A stretch of DNA of 64,000 nt from Crocinitomicaceae bacterium. GTDB lineage: Bacteria > Bacteroidota > Bacteroidia > Flavobacteriales_D > Sanyastnellaceae. Position numbers and translations under genes: made by a program. Below the pieces are notes generated by a model. It worked only from the letters and a program-made list of their open reading frames with translations, was not told the DNA's origin and did not search any database. Below are positions 28,690 through 36,907 of this stretch, piece by piece (positions within the stretch are counted from its first letter, which is position 1; each line of letters starts with the position of its first letter). The stretch lies in contig PBMY01000001.1 of assembly GCA_002722795.1 (NCBI GenBank), forward strand, positions 42,544 to 106,543. Direction: 5' to 3'.

Positions 28690-30126
28690 TTAGATATTTA
28701 AGAACCCTATTGGATTCCCCGATCCAAGAGTATAGAAATTCTCAAGGTTAGGGAATATGTCAACCAAATTTGATCCATCAACACCAAGCCATAAAGCAAG
28801 CTCAGCGAAGTATTCATCAGTAGATAATTCAGGTAATAAAATTCCGTTTCCAATTTCAAGTTCATTATCTAGTGCTAGAGAAGGGTATTGACCATAAATC
28901 TGTCCCCCGTTAACTGCGCCTCCAAACACAAGAGCATTTCCACCCCATGCATGGTCAGTACCAAAACCATTAGAAGTTAGTGTTCTCGCAAAATCTGAAA
29001 CTGTGAATGTCGTTACGCTATCAGACATCCCAAGTTCATCCATTGCTTGATAGAATTCACTAATGGCAGCGCTAAGAAGAGACAGTCTTGCAGAGTGGTT
29101 GTTTAATAGCTCTCCGTGATTGTCAAATCCTCCGAATCTGATGTAATATGTTTGTCGAGCCATCCCAATACCACCTGCAATAGCAATGCTTTTAGCCACC
29201 ATTCTAAGTTGCCTTGAAATTGCGGTTTGAGAGAATTCCGTTGAAAGTGGAGTTAGGCCTTCAAGGGCTGCCGTGAATCCCTCGTGTTGTGTTTGAGACG
29301 TCTTGACCTTATTTGCATAGGTCTGCTTTAAGACGTCGTTGTAGGTTTGGTCTAAAATGTTATCTAATCCTTGCGCAAGTATGATTTCAAATGGATCCGT
29401 CCCTCCTAAAATGCTTATACCTACACTACCGTTTTGGGTAATTGTAAATTCATCAACTATTTCTCCTGCTTGCCAAAGGTTGGTTCCAGTCAGAGACAAG
29501 TTCATGGAGATGTCCTGATTCGAGTTGCCAGCTGCAAGAATGTCTGCAACCTTCCCCCCCCATCCTTTGGCATGTCGGTTTTGAGGAATTGAGGTTTGCC
29601 AATGACGAGCTTGGTCAGCGTGAGATTGTAATCCTAATGGCAAAGGAGCTGTACTATTTATAATCTGAGTCTTTGTAACCGGCTCAAGTAAAGTTCCAAT
29701 GTTTGCTATGATAGCTGCCTTGCCATAATTAAACATGTTAGCCACCTCAGGCATTGCCGGATGTAGTCCATAATTAATGCCTAATGAATCTGTATAGTTC
29801 AACGGCAACAATTCACCGGTAGTAAGTGCCAAGTTAGATCTAGAGGCTGCGTAATCGTTATATGGTTCTGCTGTAGTTGGTACAACCATATTAAAAGAGT
29901 CATTCCCTCCAGCAAGAAGAATACAAACCAATGCTTTGTACCCGTCAGGTGGTGGAGATCCAAAAGCTTTCCTTGGTGCGGATAGTGAATTCATCATCCC
30001 GAGAGATGTGAATGACGATAGGAAAGTTGTAGATCCAACAGCAGCGCATGCAGCTGAGCCTAGGAACTTTCTTCTGCTCATGCCCTTTCTTGAGTTGAGC
30101 TTTTTATAGTCATGCTTATGTCCCAT
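28690..30126 (-). CDS. DUF1501 family Tat-exported protein
   Basis: This 478-residue protein has a twin-arginine signal (MSRRKFLGSAACAAVG, arginines 18-19) and the DUF1501 domain of the alkaline-phosphatase-like superfamily: LVCILLAGGNDSFNMVVP near the start, then GLHPAMPE, RFGGFDNHGELLNNHSARL and VTTFTVSDFARTLTSNGFGTDHAWGGNALV. DUF1501 proteins usually pair with a DUF1800 gene in an operon; here only a possible 36-codon DUF1800 tail remains upstream. The function of this pair is not established. The start could also be the internal ATG at residue 16. Confidence 0.88.
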   Translation of the reverse strand: MGHKHDYKKLNSRKGMSRRKFLGSAACAAVGSTTFLSSFTSLGMMNSLSAPRKAFGSPPPDGYKALVCILLAGGNDSFNMVVPTTAEPYNDYAASRSNLALTTGELLPLNYTDSLGINYGLHPAMPEVANMFNYGKAAIIANIGTLLEPVTKTQIINSTAPLPLGLQSHADQARHWQTSIPQNRHAKGWGGKVADILAAGNSNQDISMNLSLTGTNLWQAGEIVDEFTITQNGSVGISILGGTDPFEIILAQGLDNILDQTYNDVLKQTYANKVKTSQTQHEGFTAALEGLTPLSTEFSQTAISRQLRMVAKSIAIAGGIGMARQTYYIRFGGFDNHGELLNNHSARLSLLSAAISEFYQAMDELGMSDSVTTFTVSDFARTLTSNGFGTDHAWGGNALVFGGAVNGGQIYGQYPSLALDNELEIGNGILLPELSTDEYFAELALWLGVDGSNLVDIFPNLENFYTLGSGNPIGFLNI

Positions 30127-30131
30127 GGCTA

Positions 30132-30242
30132 TTATTTTTGGATTACGTAATTTGGTGAAATCAATGTGAAGTACAACGCTATTTTCAACCTTTCATAAGG
30201 TTCTAAATACCCAACATCTGAAATCGCGCTTATATTTTTCAT
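30132..30242 (-). pseudogene. Possible 3' remnant of a DUF1800 gene (36 codons)
   Basis: The gap between the cysteine-rich cargo gene and DUF1501 holds an ORF of 36 codons whose end reads YERLKIALYFTLISPNYVIQK. This resembles the C-terminus of DUF1800 proteins as I remember it (RL..A...ILASPEFQ). It lies just where the DUF1800 partner of DUF1501 is expected. An in-frame TAG lies two codons upstream of its ATG. I read it as the tail of a deleted gene. A genuine small gene is the alternative. Confidence 0.4.
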
Positions 30243-30259
30243 GGGCTATAGCAATAATT

Positions 30260-31951
30260 CTAGTGTAATATCACACGTTGGAAAGAACTATACTGTCCCT
30301 CTGAAATTATTTTCACTAAGTAAGCTCCTCTTGCTAGATGAGACACATCTATAGATGTATTGGAGCTTATTGAAGATGAATGTACTACTCTTCCAGACGC
30401 ATCTCGAATCTGAATAGCTGTTTCCGCAGAACCAAAAGATGGCGCTTTAATATTTAAAGTCGTAGAAGCTGGAGATGGATATAGAAGGAAAGAAAGAAAC
30501 CCTAATTCATCAAGATTTACCGGAGTAATGTCTACATCTAAACACACTTGCTCTCCTGAGCAGCCACCACTATTTGTTTCAGTTACACAAAGCGTTCCTT
30601 CGTCATTACCCCACCACGCTACCTCAACAAGGTTGGTTCCTTCGCCATCTTCTATATCTCCATTTATAATAGTCCACTCATAAGTTGAGCCTGACGTATT
30701 TGGATATAGATATGTTAGAAGCATAATCGCATTTGGATAAGCTTCTCCCGAAATCGAATAAAGAGTTATGTAATTACAGCTACTAGGATCTGGAATTGCA
30801 TTTGGGTTGTAATTACAAGCGTCTAGATCGTCACAACCGTAACCAGTACATGAGCAATCTTCTTGGATAAAGTCTTCATAAGTGTATTCTTCACCGTCAT
30901 CACAACTATCACCTGGAAGTATGCAAGTGCCATCGTCTATTGTCATGCCTTCTTCATAGTTGCAGGCTAAAGGATCTGTACAACCTGCACATGAAGTGTA
31001 CTCACAAGTGCCATCCTCCAACCAAGCCTCTAAATTGAAGTTACACGCTACAGGGTCTGTACAGCCTGCACATGAAGTGTACTCACAAGTTCCATCATCT
31101 ATTGTAGATTCTTCGTTGTAATTACATGAAAATGGATCTGTGCAGCCATAACAAGAGTAGTCACATCCTCCGGTATTGTCTGTTGCTTCAGGATCGAAAT
31201 TACAGGCATCTTCTTCCATGCATCCGATAATTTCAAATTCGTCACAAATTCCGTCACCATCGGCATCATTCACACACTCACCGTCATCAAAAACATGTGT
31301 TACATTTAAAAGACCAGGGCAGTCGTATTGAATATCTTCTTGAACGCCATTTACAAAAACTTGAACACAAGCACTGAAAGTAAAATGTCCGCAAGTAGTT
31401 ACTTGAGCAACTAGAACCTTCAGGTCATCACCAGCTACTGCATTCTGTGGCATGGCGACGCTGAAAATTGATCCATTATCAATAACGTCATTACATATGT
31501 TTGAACCATCTGAAGGCAGTCCTACAGTTTGAGGTAAAAATCCTATGGCGTCACTACTTCCCATACCGATTGTCATATAGGTATCGTATTCTAAATCCAT
31601 AAATGGCCCTATCCATAATGCAGATGGATTTGTTGCGTCCATCGCGTACGAACTAGTTACAGGGTTGTGACATCCACAGGGCGCATCGATAAACATCGAT
31701 GGGGTATTTAATGAAAATACATCCGCATAAAGAGCACTTAAAGCGTCGTCGGGGCTTAAAAAGTTCGCGTAGATTTTATATGCACCGTAAAATTCTAGCT
31801 CACCCTCCGGGTCAAAAGGATCTTCTAATGTTGGAGTGTCTGCTCCAAAAAATACCGTGTCTAGCTCCGATGTAAATCCAATGAATTGCGAGTTCGCCGA
31901 AAATGAACAAATTAGAATAAGGAGTAAAACAGATGAAAATCTAAATTTCAT
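30260..31951 (-). CDS. T9SS type A secreted protein with cysteine-rich CTDP/CNYN repeats
   Basis: This 563-residue secreted protein has a signal peptide (to about residue 21, ANSQ) and a unique N-terminal region of about 210 residues. A calcium-binding thrombospondin type 3-like stretch follows (DADGDGICDEFE, about residue 232). Next come several 27-residue repeats of the form GCTDPxACNYNxxAxxDDGTCEYTSC, then a PKD-like segment. It ends in a T9SS type A sorting domain (FLLYPSPASTTLNI to GAYLVKIISEGQYSSFQRVIL). It is probably exported through the outer membrane and attached to the cell surface or released. The repeat is frequent in marine Bacteroidota. Its function is not known, and the cysteine pairs suggest disulfide-stabilised modules. 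Confidence 0.85.
   Translation of the reverse strand: MKFRFSSVLLLILICSFSANSQFIGFTSELDTVFFGADTPTLEDPFDPEGELEFYGAYKIYANFLSPDDALSALYADVFSLNTPSMFIDAPCGCHNPVTSSYAMDATNPSALWIGPFMDLEYDTYMTIGMGSSDAIGFLPQTVGLPSDGSNICNDVIDNGSIFSVAMPQNAVAGDDLKVLVAQVTTCGHFTFSACVQVFVNGVQEDIQYDCPGLLNVTHVFDDGECVNDADGDGICDEFEIIGCMEEDACNFDPEATDNTGGCDYSCYGCTDPFSCNYNEESTIDDGTCEYTSCAGCTDPVACNFNLEAWLEDGTCEYTSCAGCTDPLACNYEEGMTIDDGTCILPGDSCDDGEEYTYEDFIQEDCSCTGYGCDDLDACNYNPNAIPDPSSCNYITLYSISGEAYPNAIMLLTYLYPNTSGSTYEWTIINGDIEDGEGTNLVEVAWWGNDEGTLCVTETNSGGCSGEQVCLDVDITPVNLDELGFLSFLLYPSPASTTLNIKAPSFGSAETAIQIRDASGRVVHSSSISSNTSIDVSHLARGAYLVKIISEGQYSSFQRVILH
30780..31225 (-). repeat. 81-base periodic repeat encoding cysteine-rich modules
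   Basis: The modules recur every 81 bases (27 residues). A 26-base segment beginning CCTGCACATGAAGTGTACTC on the plus strand is identical at 30984-31009 and 31065-31090, exactly 81 bases apart. Outer units are more diverged. Confidence 0.85.
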
Positions 31952-31978
31952 ATTCTTGCTGAGTGTGTGTTTGAGTCA

Positions 31979-31986
31979 ACAAGTTA
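31979..31986 (-). promoter_or_regulatory. Weak -7-like box TAACTTGT before the cysteine-rich cargo gene
   Basis: TAACTTGT lies 27 bases before the start, in the narrow gap after the M24 peptidase stop. It departs from the consensus at its last two positions but matches the box before the amidohydrolase operon. Confidence 0.3.
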
Positions 31987-31991
31987 AGAAA

Positions 31992-33281
31992 TTATCTATT
32001 CATAGCTTCCTCTATTTCTTCAACCTCGAGTGGAATATGACCCATTAAATCAATAAAGCCATCTTTCTTTATGACAATGTTATTTTCAAGCCTAATCCCA
32101 AGATTTTCCTCCCTGATGTAGATCCCCGGCTCTACTGTAAAAACATTTCCCTCTTGAATCGGTTCATTCCAAAGACCTACGTCATGAACATCAAGGCCAA
32201 TAAAGTGAGATGTGCCATGCATAAAGTACTTTTTATATGCTGGCCATGCTAGATTCTGTTTTTCTACGTCGTGATTATCAATAAGCTTGAGATCTAAAAG
32301 TTGTTTAGTCATTAACTCCCCAACTTCTTTATGATATTCATGAAGACTCACGCCTGGCTTGAGAAGCTTAATGGCGTCTTGCATAACTGAATACACGGCA
32401 TTATATACAGCTTTTTGTCGGGCCGTAAATTTTCCGCTAACTGGAATACATCTAGTCATATCTGCAGCATAATTGCCATATTCAGCACCAACATCCATTA
32501 ATATAACATCGCCATCCTTACACTCACTTTGATTTTCAATGTAGTGAAGTACACAGGCGTTGAATCCTGATCCGATAATAGGGGTATATGCAAATCCTCT
32601 TGAACCTCGACGAAGAAATTCGTGCATGAATTCTGCTTCGATCTCGTATTCCATTACTCCAGGCTTCACAAATTGAAGAACTCTGTCAAAACCTGCCTTT
32701 GTAATGTCGCAAGCTCTTTGCATCTGAACTATCTCATCGTCAGATTTTCTAGATCTAATTTTGTGAAGAATCGGGGCAGATCTACAAATTGTATGGTTTG
32801 GATATTTAGCTCTAATTCTATTATTTTCCCTCATTTCTCTAGTCTCGACTGGAGAATTTGCTCTAGTATGTTGGTTGTCATTTAGGTACAGAGTTTCAGC
32901 CTCAGCCATCAACCTATGAAGGGTTGAGTCAAAGGCGGTAAGCCATTGAATATTTTGAACTCCCGTCTGTTCTGTTGCTTCTTCTTTTGTGAGTTTAGCA
33001 CCATGCCAAATCGCAAGTTCCTTACTCGTTTCAAGAGAAAAAAGAATTTCCCTGTCAGCGGGGTTATGCGCATCAGGGAATAAAAGAAGTATAGTTTCTT
33101 CTTGATCAACTCCTGAAAGATAGAAGGCATCAGAAGCCTGCTTAAACGGTAAAGTACCGTCAGCACTAGTTGGATAGATGTCATTAGAAAAGAACAGAGC
33201 CAAGCCCTTGTTTTCCATAGCATCTGCAAACGCTTTTCTGTTTCGCACGTACAGCGATGAAGGTAATTTTTGATAACGCAT
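31992..33281 (-). CDS. pepP: Xaa-Pro aminopeptidase (M24 family)
   Basis: This 429-residue M24B metallopeptidase removes N-terminal residues that precede proline. It has an N-terminal aminopeptidase P domain (residues 1-150) and the pita-bread catalytic domain with the five metal ligands. These are D and D in DVGAEYGNYAADMTR, H in HGTSHFIGLDVHD, E in VEPGIYI, and E in RLENNIVI. The start ATG at 33281 fits the usual MRYQ.. beginning. A weak box TAACTTGC lies four bases upstream, divergent from the ridA promoter. Confidence 0.93.
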   Translation of the reverse strand: MRYQKLPSSLYVRNRKAFADAMENKGLALFFSNDIYPTSADGTLPFKQASDAFYLSGVDQEETILLLFPDAHNPADREILFSLETSKELAIWHGAKLTKEEATEQTGVQNIQWLTAFDSTLHRLMAEAETLYLNDNQHTRANSPVETREMRENNRIRAKYPNHTICRSAPILHKIRSRKSDDEIVQMQRACDITKAGFDRVLQFVKPGVMEYEIEAEFMHEFLRRGSRGFAYTPIIGSGFNACVLHYIENQSECKDGDVILMDVGAEYGNYAADMTRCIPVSGKFTARQKAVYNAVYSVMQDAIKLLKPGVSLHEYHKEVGELMTKQLLDLKLIDNHDVEKQNLAWPAYKKYFMHGTSHFIGLDVHDVGLWNEPIQEGNVFTVEPGIYIREENLGIRLENNIVIKKDGFIDLMGHIPLEVEEIEEAMNR

Positions 33282-33303
33282 GCGCGCAAGTTACGAAAGG
33301 CAT

Positions 33304-33311
33304 TACCTTCG
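33304..33311 (+). promoter_or_regulatory. -7 box TACCTTCG of the RidA-TDO operon
   Basis: One mismatch from TAnnTTTG, with GGGT between it and the ATG at 33316. The four-base spacing supports that start over the ATG at 33280 and predicts a leaderless mRNA. Confidence 0.6.
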
Positions 33312-33315
33312 GGGT

Positions 33316-33756
33316 ATGAGTAATAGTATTTCTACTTCATCGGCTCCTAAGCCAGTTGGTTCATATCCTCACGCTAAAAGAGTGGGAGATTTATTATTTT
33401 TAAGCGGTGTTGGTCCTAGAATAGCGGGCTCAGGGAATGGCGATTGCGTCGTGCCTGGCATGGAATTAAACGAAAACGGAGAGGTTGTAAAATTTGATTT
33501 CGAGGCACAGGTTCATGCTGTTTTTGCAAATGTCAAAGCTGTATTGCTTGCTAGTGGAAGTAGTTGGGAGGAATTAGTTGATGTAACAGTATTCCTAGTA
33601 AACATGAAAAGAGATTTTAAATTATTCAATAGGATTTATGCCGAATATTTCCCTAGCGATTCTGAAAATCGTCCATGTAGGACTACAGTAGAAATCAATT
33701 GTTTGCCTACACCAATTGCTATTGAATTAAAGTGCATCGCTACGGTAAATAAATAA
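33316..33756 (+). CDS. RidA family protein, probable 2-aminomuconate deaminase
   Basis: This 146-residue YjgF/RidA-fold protein begins SAPKPVGSYPHAKRVGDLLFLSGVGPR. The KPVG.YPHA.RVG wording is closer to the 2-aminomuconate deaminase subgroup than to RidA itself. The key arginine is in NRPCRTTVEI. It is directly followed by tryptophan 2,3-dioxygenase (23-base gap), which supports a role in the kynurenine pathway, where 2-aminomuconate is deaminated. General imine deamination is the alternative. An ATG at 33280 is in frame but lies over the pepP promoter region, so I start at 33316. Confidence 0.78.
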   Translation: MSNSISTSSAPKPVGSYPHAKRVGDLLFLSGVGPRIAGSGNGDCVVPGMELNENGEVVKFDFEAQVHAVFANVKAVLLASGSSWEELVDVTVFLVNMKRDFKLFNRIYAEYFPSDSENRPCRTTVEINCLPTPIAIELKCIATVNK

Positions 33757-33779
33757 CTTGATTTTCCGAACTTGCATTT

Positions 33780-34778
33780 ATGCCTTCTAAGAAAGACCTA
33801 AGCCCTGAAATTATTGAAAAGCTAAATCTTTTGCAGGAGAAGTACTCTTCTGTAGGTCAAGATCTAGCTTCATATCTAGACGGTTTGCTATACGCAGACT
33901 TTCTTACGTATTGGGATTATATCAATCTTGATACGCTTTTAACTCTTCAACAGCCAAAGACCCCTTTTCCAGATGAAGAGGTGTTCATCATATATCATCA
34001 GATTACAGAGCTATACTTTAAGCTTTGTATGAATGAGTATAAACGACTCCGTGAAAAGGTTGAGCGCTCGAGTGTTGGCCCTGAGTTTCTTTTAGAAAGA
34101 GTTAGAAGAATAAATAGATATTTTGAAGCTCTTACTCAGAGTTTTGATATCATGGTTGATGGAATGGACCAAAAAGAGTTCCTTCAATTTAGAATGTCAC
34201 TTTTACCCGCGTCTGGATTTCAATCAGGTCAGTACAGAAAAATTGAAATTTGTTCGACAAGTTTGGATAGAATAGTTCACAAGGATCTGCGTGAAAAATA
34301 CGCTAGCCATAGCCAAAACGATATTGATGAGCTATCTAAACATACTTATTGGAGAGAGGGCGCAATAGAAATTCAATCGAAGAAAAAGACTTTAACTCTT
34401 AGACAATTCGAGGACAAATACGATGAAGAATTCCTTCAACTTGCTAAGGATTTTTATAAGTGTAATCTTCGATGTATATATGCTGATTTAAGCTTTACAA
34501 AAGAAACAGAGGGTCTTAAAGACGAAGTAAAAGATGCGTTACGATGGTTAGATGTTAACATAAATATTAATTGGCCTTTAATGCATTACAAAAGCGCAGT
34601 GCGGTACTTGCAGAAGGATGTTGAAGACATAGCCGCGACTGGAGGTACTAACTGGCAAAAATACCTTCCTCCAAGATTCCAAAAGAGGATTTTCTATCCT
34701 GAACTTTGGACAGAGGAGGAGCTAGAAGAATGGGGAAAAGGATGGGTTAAGAGAGAAGTGTTTAATATAAATGAATAA
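33780..34778 (+). CDS. Tryptophan 2,3-dioxygenase family protein
   Basis: This heme enzyme opens the indole ring of tryptophan to give N-formylkynurenine. The 332-residue protein has YADFLTYWDYINLDTLLTLQ and the distal-site histidine in IYHQITELYFKL. RRINRYFEALTQSFDIM follows. The candidate proximal heme histidine is in WPLMHYKSAVRYL, ahead of the glycine-rich ATGGTNW and FYPELW. It differs from the classic KynA wording (for example TGGTNWQ instead of TGGSSG), so it belongs to the more distant Bacteroidota branch. Its last 8 bases overlap the M23 peptidase gene. Confidence 0.87.
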   Translation: MPSKKDLSPEIIEKLNLLQEKYSSVGQDLASYLDGLLYADFLTYWDYINLDTLLTLQQPKTPFPDEEVFIIYHQITELYFKLCMNEYKRLREKVERSSVGPEFLLERVRRINRYFEALTQSFDIMVDGMDQKEFLQFRMSLLPASGFQSGQYRKIEICSTSLDRIVHKDLREKYASHSQNDIDELSKHTYWREGAIEIQSKKKTLTLRQFEDKYDEEFLQLAKDFYKCNLRCIYADLSFTKETEGLKDEVKDALRWLDVNININWPLMHYKSAVRYLQKDVEDIAATGGTNWQKYLPPRFQKRIFYPELWTEEELEEWGKGWVKREVFNINE

Positions 34779-36003
34779 ACAGGGATTTCTTGTAGTTACA
34801 GGGCTTGCACTAATTCTTGCTGTTACTCAGCAATGTGGCTCGGGTAGCTCAAATCCTAAAATTTTTACCTCTGAACCTGAGCCAAAACAATTGATGCGTT
34901 TTGGGCTTATTTGGGATAGTCTAAACGTAGATTCTGGTGTTGTTAAATCAGGCCAAACCCTCTCACACCTTCTCGATCCATATGGCATTTCTCCGGGACA
35001 AATTGCTAAATTAGCTGCAAATAGTACCAAAGTTTACAGGGTTACTTCTATGAGACAGGGTAAGCAATGGTGGTTAGGATCAAGCCGTGATTCTGTTCCC
35101 GTACCACTTTGGATTATCTATGAGAGAAACAATACCGATTACATAGTGTTCTCATTAAAAGACACCCTTGGAGCTCGACTAGGAACATACCCTGTTGATA
35201 CAGTTTATAGAAGAGTAAAAGGTGTAATTGAAAATTCGCTTTACTTGGATCTAGAAAACATGGGTGAAAGCCATCTGTTAGCGCTCTCAATGTCTCAAGT
35301 TTACGATTGGACAATTGACTTTTCACACGTGAGAAAGGGAGACACTTTCGATGCATACTACATGCAGCAAAAGGTAAATGGGGAACTTGTTGGGATGCCT
35401 GAAATACTTTCTTCAAATTTTACTCATATAGGAAATGAGTTCAAGGCGTATAGATTTGACCAAGGAGCAGGAGTTGATTGGTTTGACCCAACAGGTGCGT
35501 CATTGAGAAAGGCCTTTTTGAAAACCCCTATTGAGTTTGGCCGAATGTCAAGTGGATTTAATAAGAAAAGATTTCATCCAGTTCTTAAAAAAGTTAAGGC
35601 TCACTTGGGAACTGATTATGCAGCACCTACTGGAACGCCAATTAGAGCTGTTGGAGCAGGTGTTGTGACCAAAAGTGAATACAAACGCAACAATGGAAAC
35701 TACGTTAAGATTCGCCATAACAGCACTTACGAAACTCAGTATCTACACATGAGTAAGAGACTTGTAAAAGTGGGTGATGTCGTTAAACAGGGTGATGTAA
35801 TTGGTAAAGTGGGGAGCACTGGATTAGCAACTGGGCCTCACGTTTGTTTTAGATTTTGGAAACACGGAGAGCAAGTTGACCATAGACGGGAATCTTTCCC
35901 GCCTGACACACCAATTAGGGACGAAATGATGGATGAGTTTGCAGTTGAAGTCGTGCGCTTAGAACTAGAAGCTGATTCCGTGTTTAGACTTCAGGGTCTT
36001 TAA
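34771..36003 (+). CDS. M23 family metallopeptidase lipoprotein
   Basis: This is a 410-residue envelope protein with a hydrophobic start and a possible lipobox at TQQC (about residue 22). A helical and beta N-terminal region comes before the LytM-like domain at about 265-375. Zinc ligands H278 and D282 (HLGTDYAAP) and the catalytic H326 (QYLHMS) are present. The last HxH reads HVC (H357, C359), so a cysteine replaces the usual zinc-ligand histidine. The HVCFRFW wording may be normal for this lineage. It probably cuts peptidoglycan cross-links or regulates amidases. It overlaps TDO by 8 bases, and its 3' end overlaps the converging sulfotransferase by 39 bases. Confidence 0.87.
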   Translation: MNKQGFLVVTGLALILAVTQQCGSGSSNPKIFTSEPEPKQLMRFGLIWDSLNVDSGVVKSGQTLSHLLDPYGISPGQIAKLAANSTKVYRVTSMRQGKQWWLGSSRDSVPVPLWIIYERNNTDYIVFSLKDTLGARLGTYPVDTVYRRVKGVIENSLYLDLENMGESHLLALSMSQVYDWTIDFSHVRKGDTFDAYYMQQKVNGELVGMPEILSSNFTHIGNEFKAYRFDQGAGVDWFDPTGASLRKAFLKTPIEFGRMSSGFNKKRFHPVLKKVKAHLGTDYAAPTGTPIRAVGAGVVTKSEYKRNNGNYVKIRHNSTYETQYLHMSKRLVKVGDVVKQGDVIGKVGSTGLATGPHVCFRFWKHGEQVDHRRESFPPDTPIRDEMMDEFAVEVVRLELEADSVFRLQGL

Positions 36004-36906
36004 TTCTTCTGAGTAAATTTCTTTGAGGAACGAGCTTTCTTCTTCCGACATTTTTGGGAGGCTAGTGGAGTCGTAGTACCAACGTGCAAGTGGAGTCTTG
36101 ATGAGAGATGGGATGAGGTTGCCAAGTTTTTGTTTGAGCCCGACCTTGGTGAGGATTCGGTTGAGGGATTCGAATCGTGGGAGACCTGCTATATTGACAT
36201 CCTGGGTTTTGTCCTTAATGTCTAGGGGGGCTTTATCTTTTGATATACCAAGCCAAGAAATTAATCCCGACCAACAGTTTGGGTTTCTGAGATCTGAAGT
36301 GAGCATGATTTTTATTTGGGATTCAGGGAAATGATTTTTGTATCGACAGATTTGGTCAGAGTACATCCCTAGTTCTACAAATAACTCACTAGAACCCCAA
36401 CCCTTTTGCTGGTGATTCATATCGTTTTGGACAGCTTCGATTAATGGAAGAGAAGTGAAACCGTATTTGCGCGCCATCATGTAATGCGAATAAAGGCGAG
36501 AAATTGGGTCTCGCAGCATTATTAGTATGCGAGCTTTGGGGTGCGCCTTAGCAATATTAACTGGGGCGGACTTTGACCACAGATAAGATGTGCTACACTC
36601 TCCAATTAGTTTTGCTTCACTAGGTGCTGGATCAAAAAGCTGTGAATATTCTTGTGCACTTCTAACAAAACCGATTTGTCTAATTGGCAGAGGGGTTTGG
36701 TTGAAATAGCCGCTTAAATCTAGCCTTGTATTGGTGAGGAATTCTGTTGAGAATTTTGAAATATCAATGTCATCAGAATAAAAGTTTGGCTCCTTTAGGG
36801 GGCTGAGATAAACGTCGGATCTGTTATTGAGTCTTTCGAAAACCGTTGTGGTTCCTGCCTTTGCAGCACCTACTAAAAAAAAGTTTATTCTACTTGTGCT
36901 AGACAT
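35965..36906 (-). CDS. Sulfotransferase family protein
   Basis: This 313-residue cytosolic or membrane-associated sulfotransferase probably moves sulfate from PAPS to a glycan or other acceptor. The 5'-phosphosulfate-binding loop is in FFLVGAAKAGTTTVFERL (about 9-26). The 3'-phosphate motif is in LRDPISRLYSHYM (RDPxxRxxSxY). LSPLKEPNFYS is typical of the heparan-sulfate N-sulfotransferase-like branch. The gene directly follows the flippase gene on the same strand (1-base gap), which suggests sulfation of an exported surface polysaccharide. Its last 39 bases lie over the M23 gene. Confidence 0.85.
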   Translation of the reverse strand: MSSTSRINFFLVGAAKAGTTTVFERLNNRSDVYLSPLKEPNFYSDDIDISKFSTEFLTNTRLDLSGYFNQTPLPIRQIGFVRSAQEYSQLFDPAPSEAKLIGECSTSYLWSKSAPVNIAKAHPKARILIMLRDPISRLYSHYMMARKYGFTSLPLIEAVQNDMNHQQKGWGSSELFVELGMYSDQICRYKNHFPESQIKIMLTSDLRNPNCWSGLISWLGISKDKAPLDIKDKTQDVNIAGLPRFESLNRILTKVGLKQKLGNLIPSLIKTPLARWYYDSTSLPKMSEEESSFLKEIYSEELKTLKSKHGISF

Positions 36907-36907
36907 C

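Noticed and set aside
30780..31225. Periodic repeats considered as a CRISPR array
   Set aside because: The repeats are 81 bases apart, lie in frame within a secreted protein gene and encode cysteine modules. There are no unique spacers and no cas genes.
33280..33315. ATG at 33280 as the ridA start
   Set aside because: The extra 12 residues lie over the pepP/ridA promoter region and lack family similarity. The ATG at 33316 has a -7 box four bases upstream.
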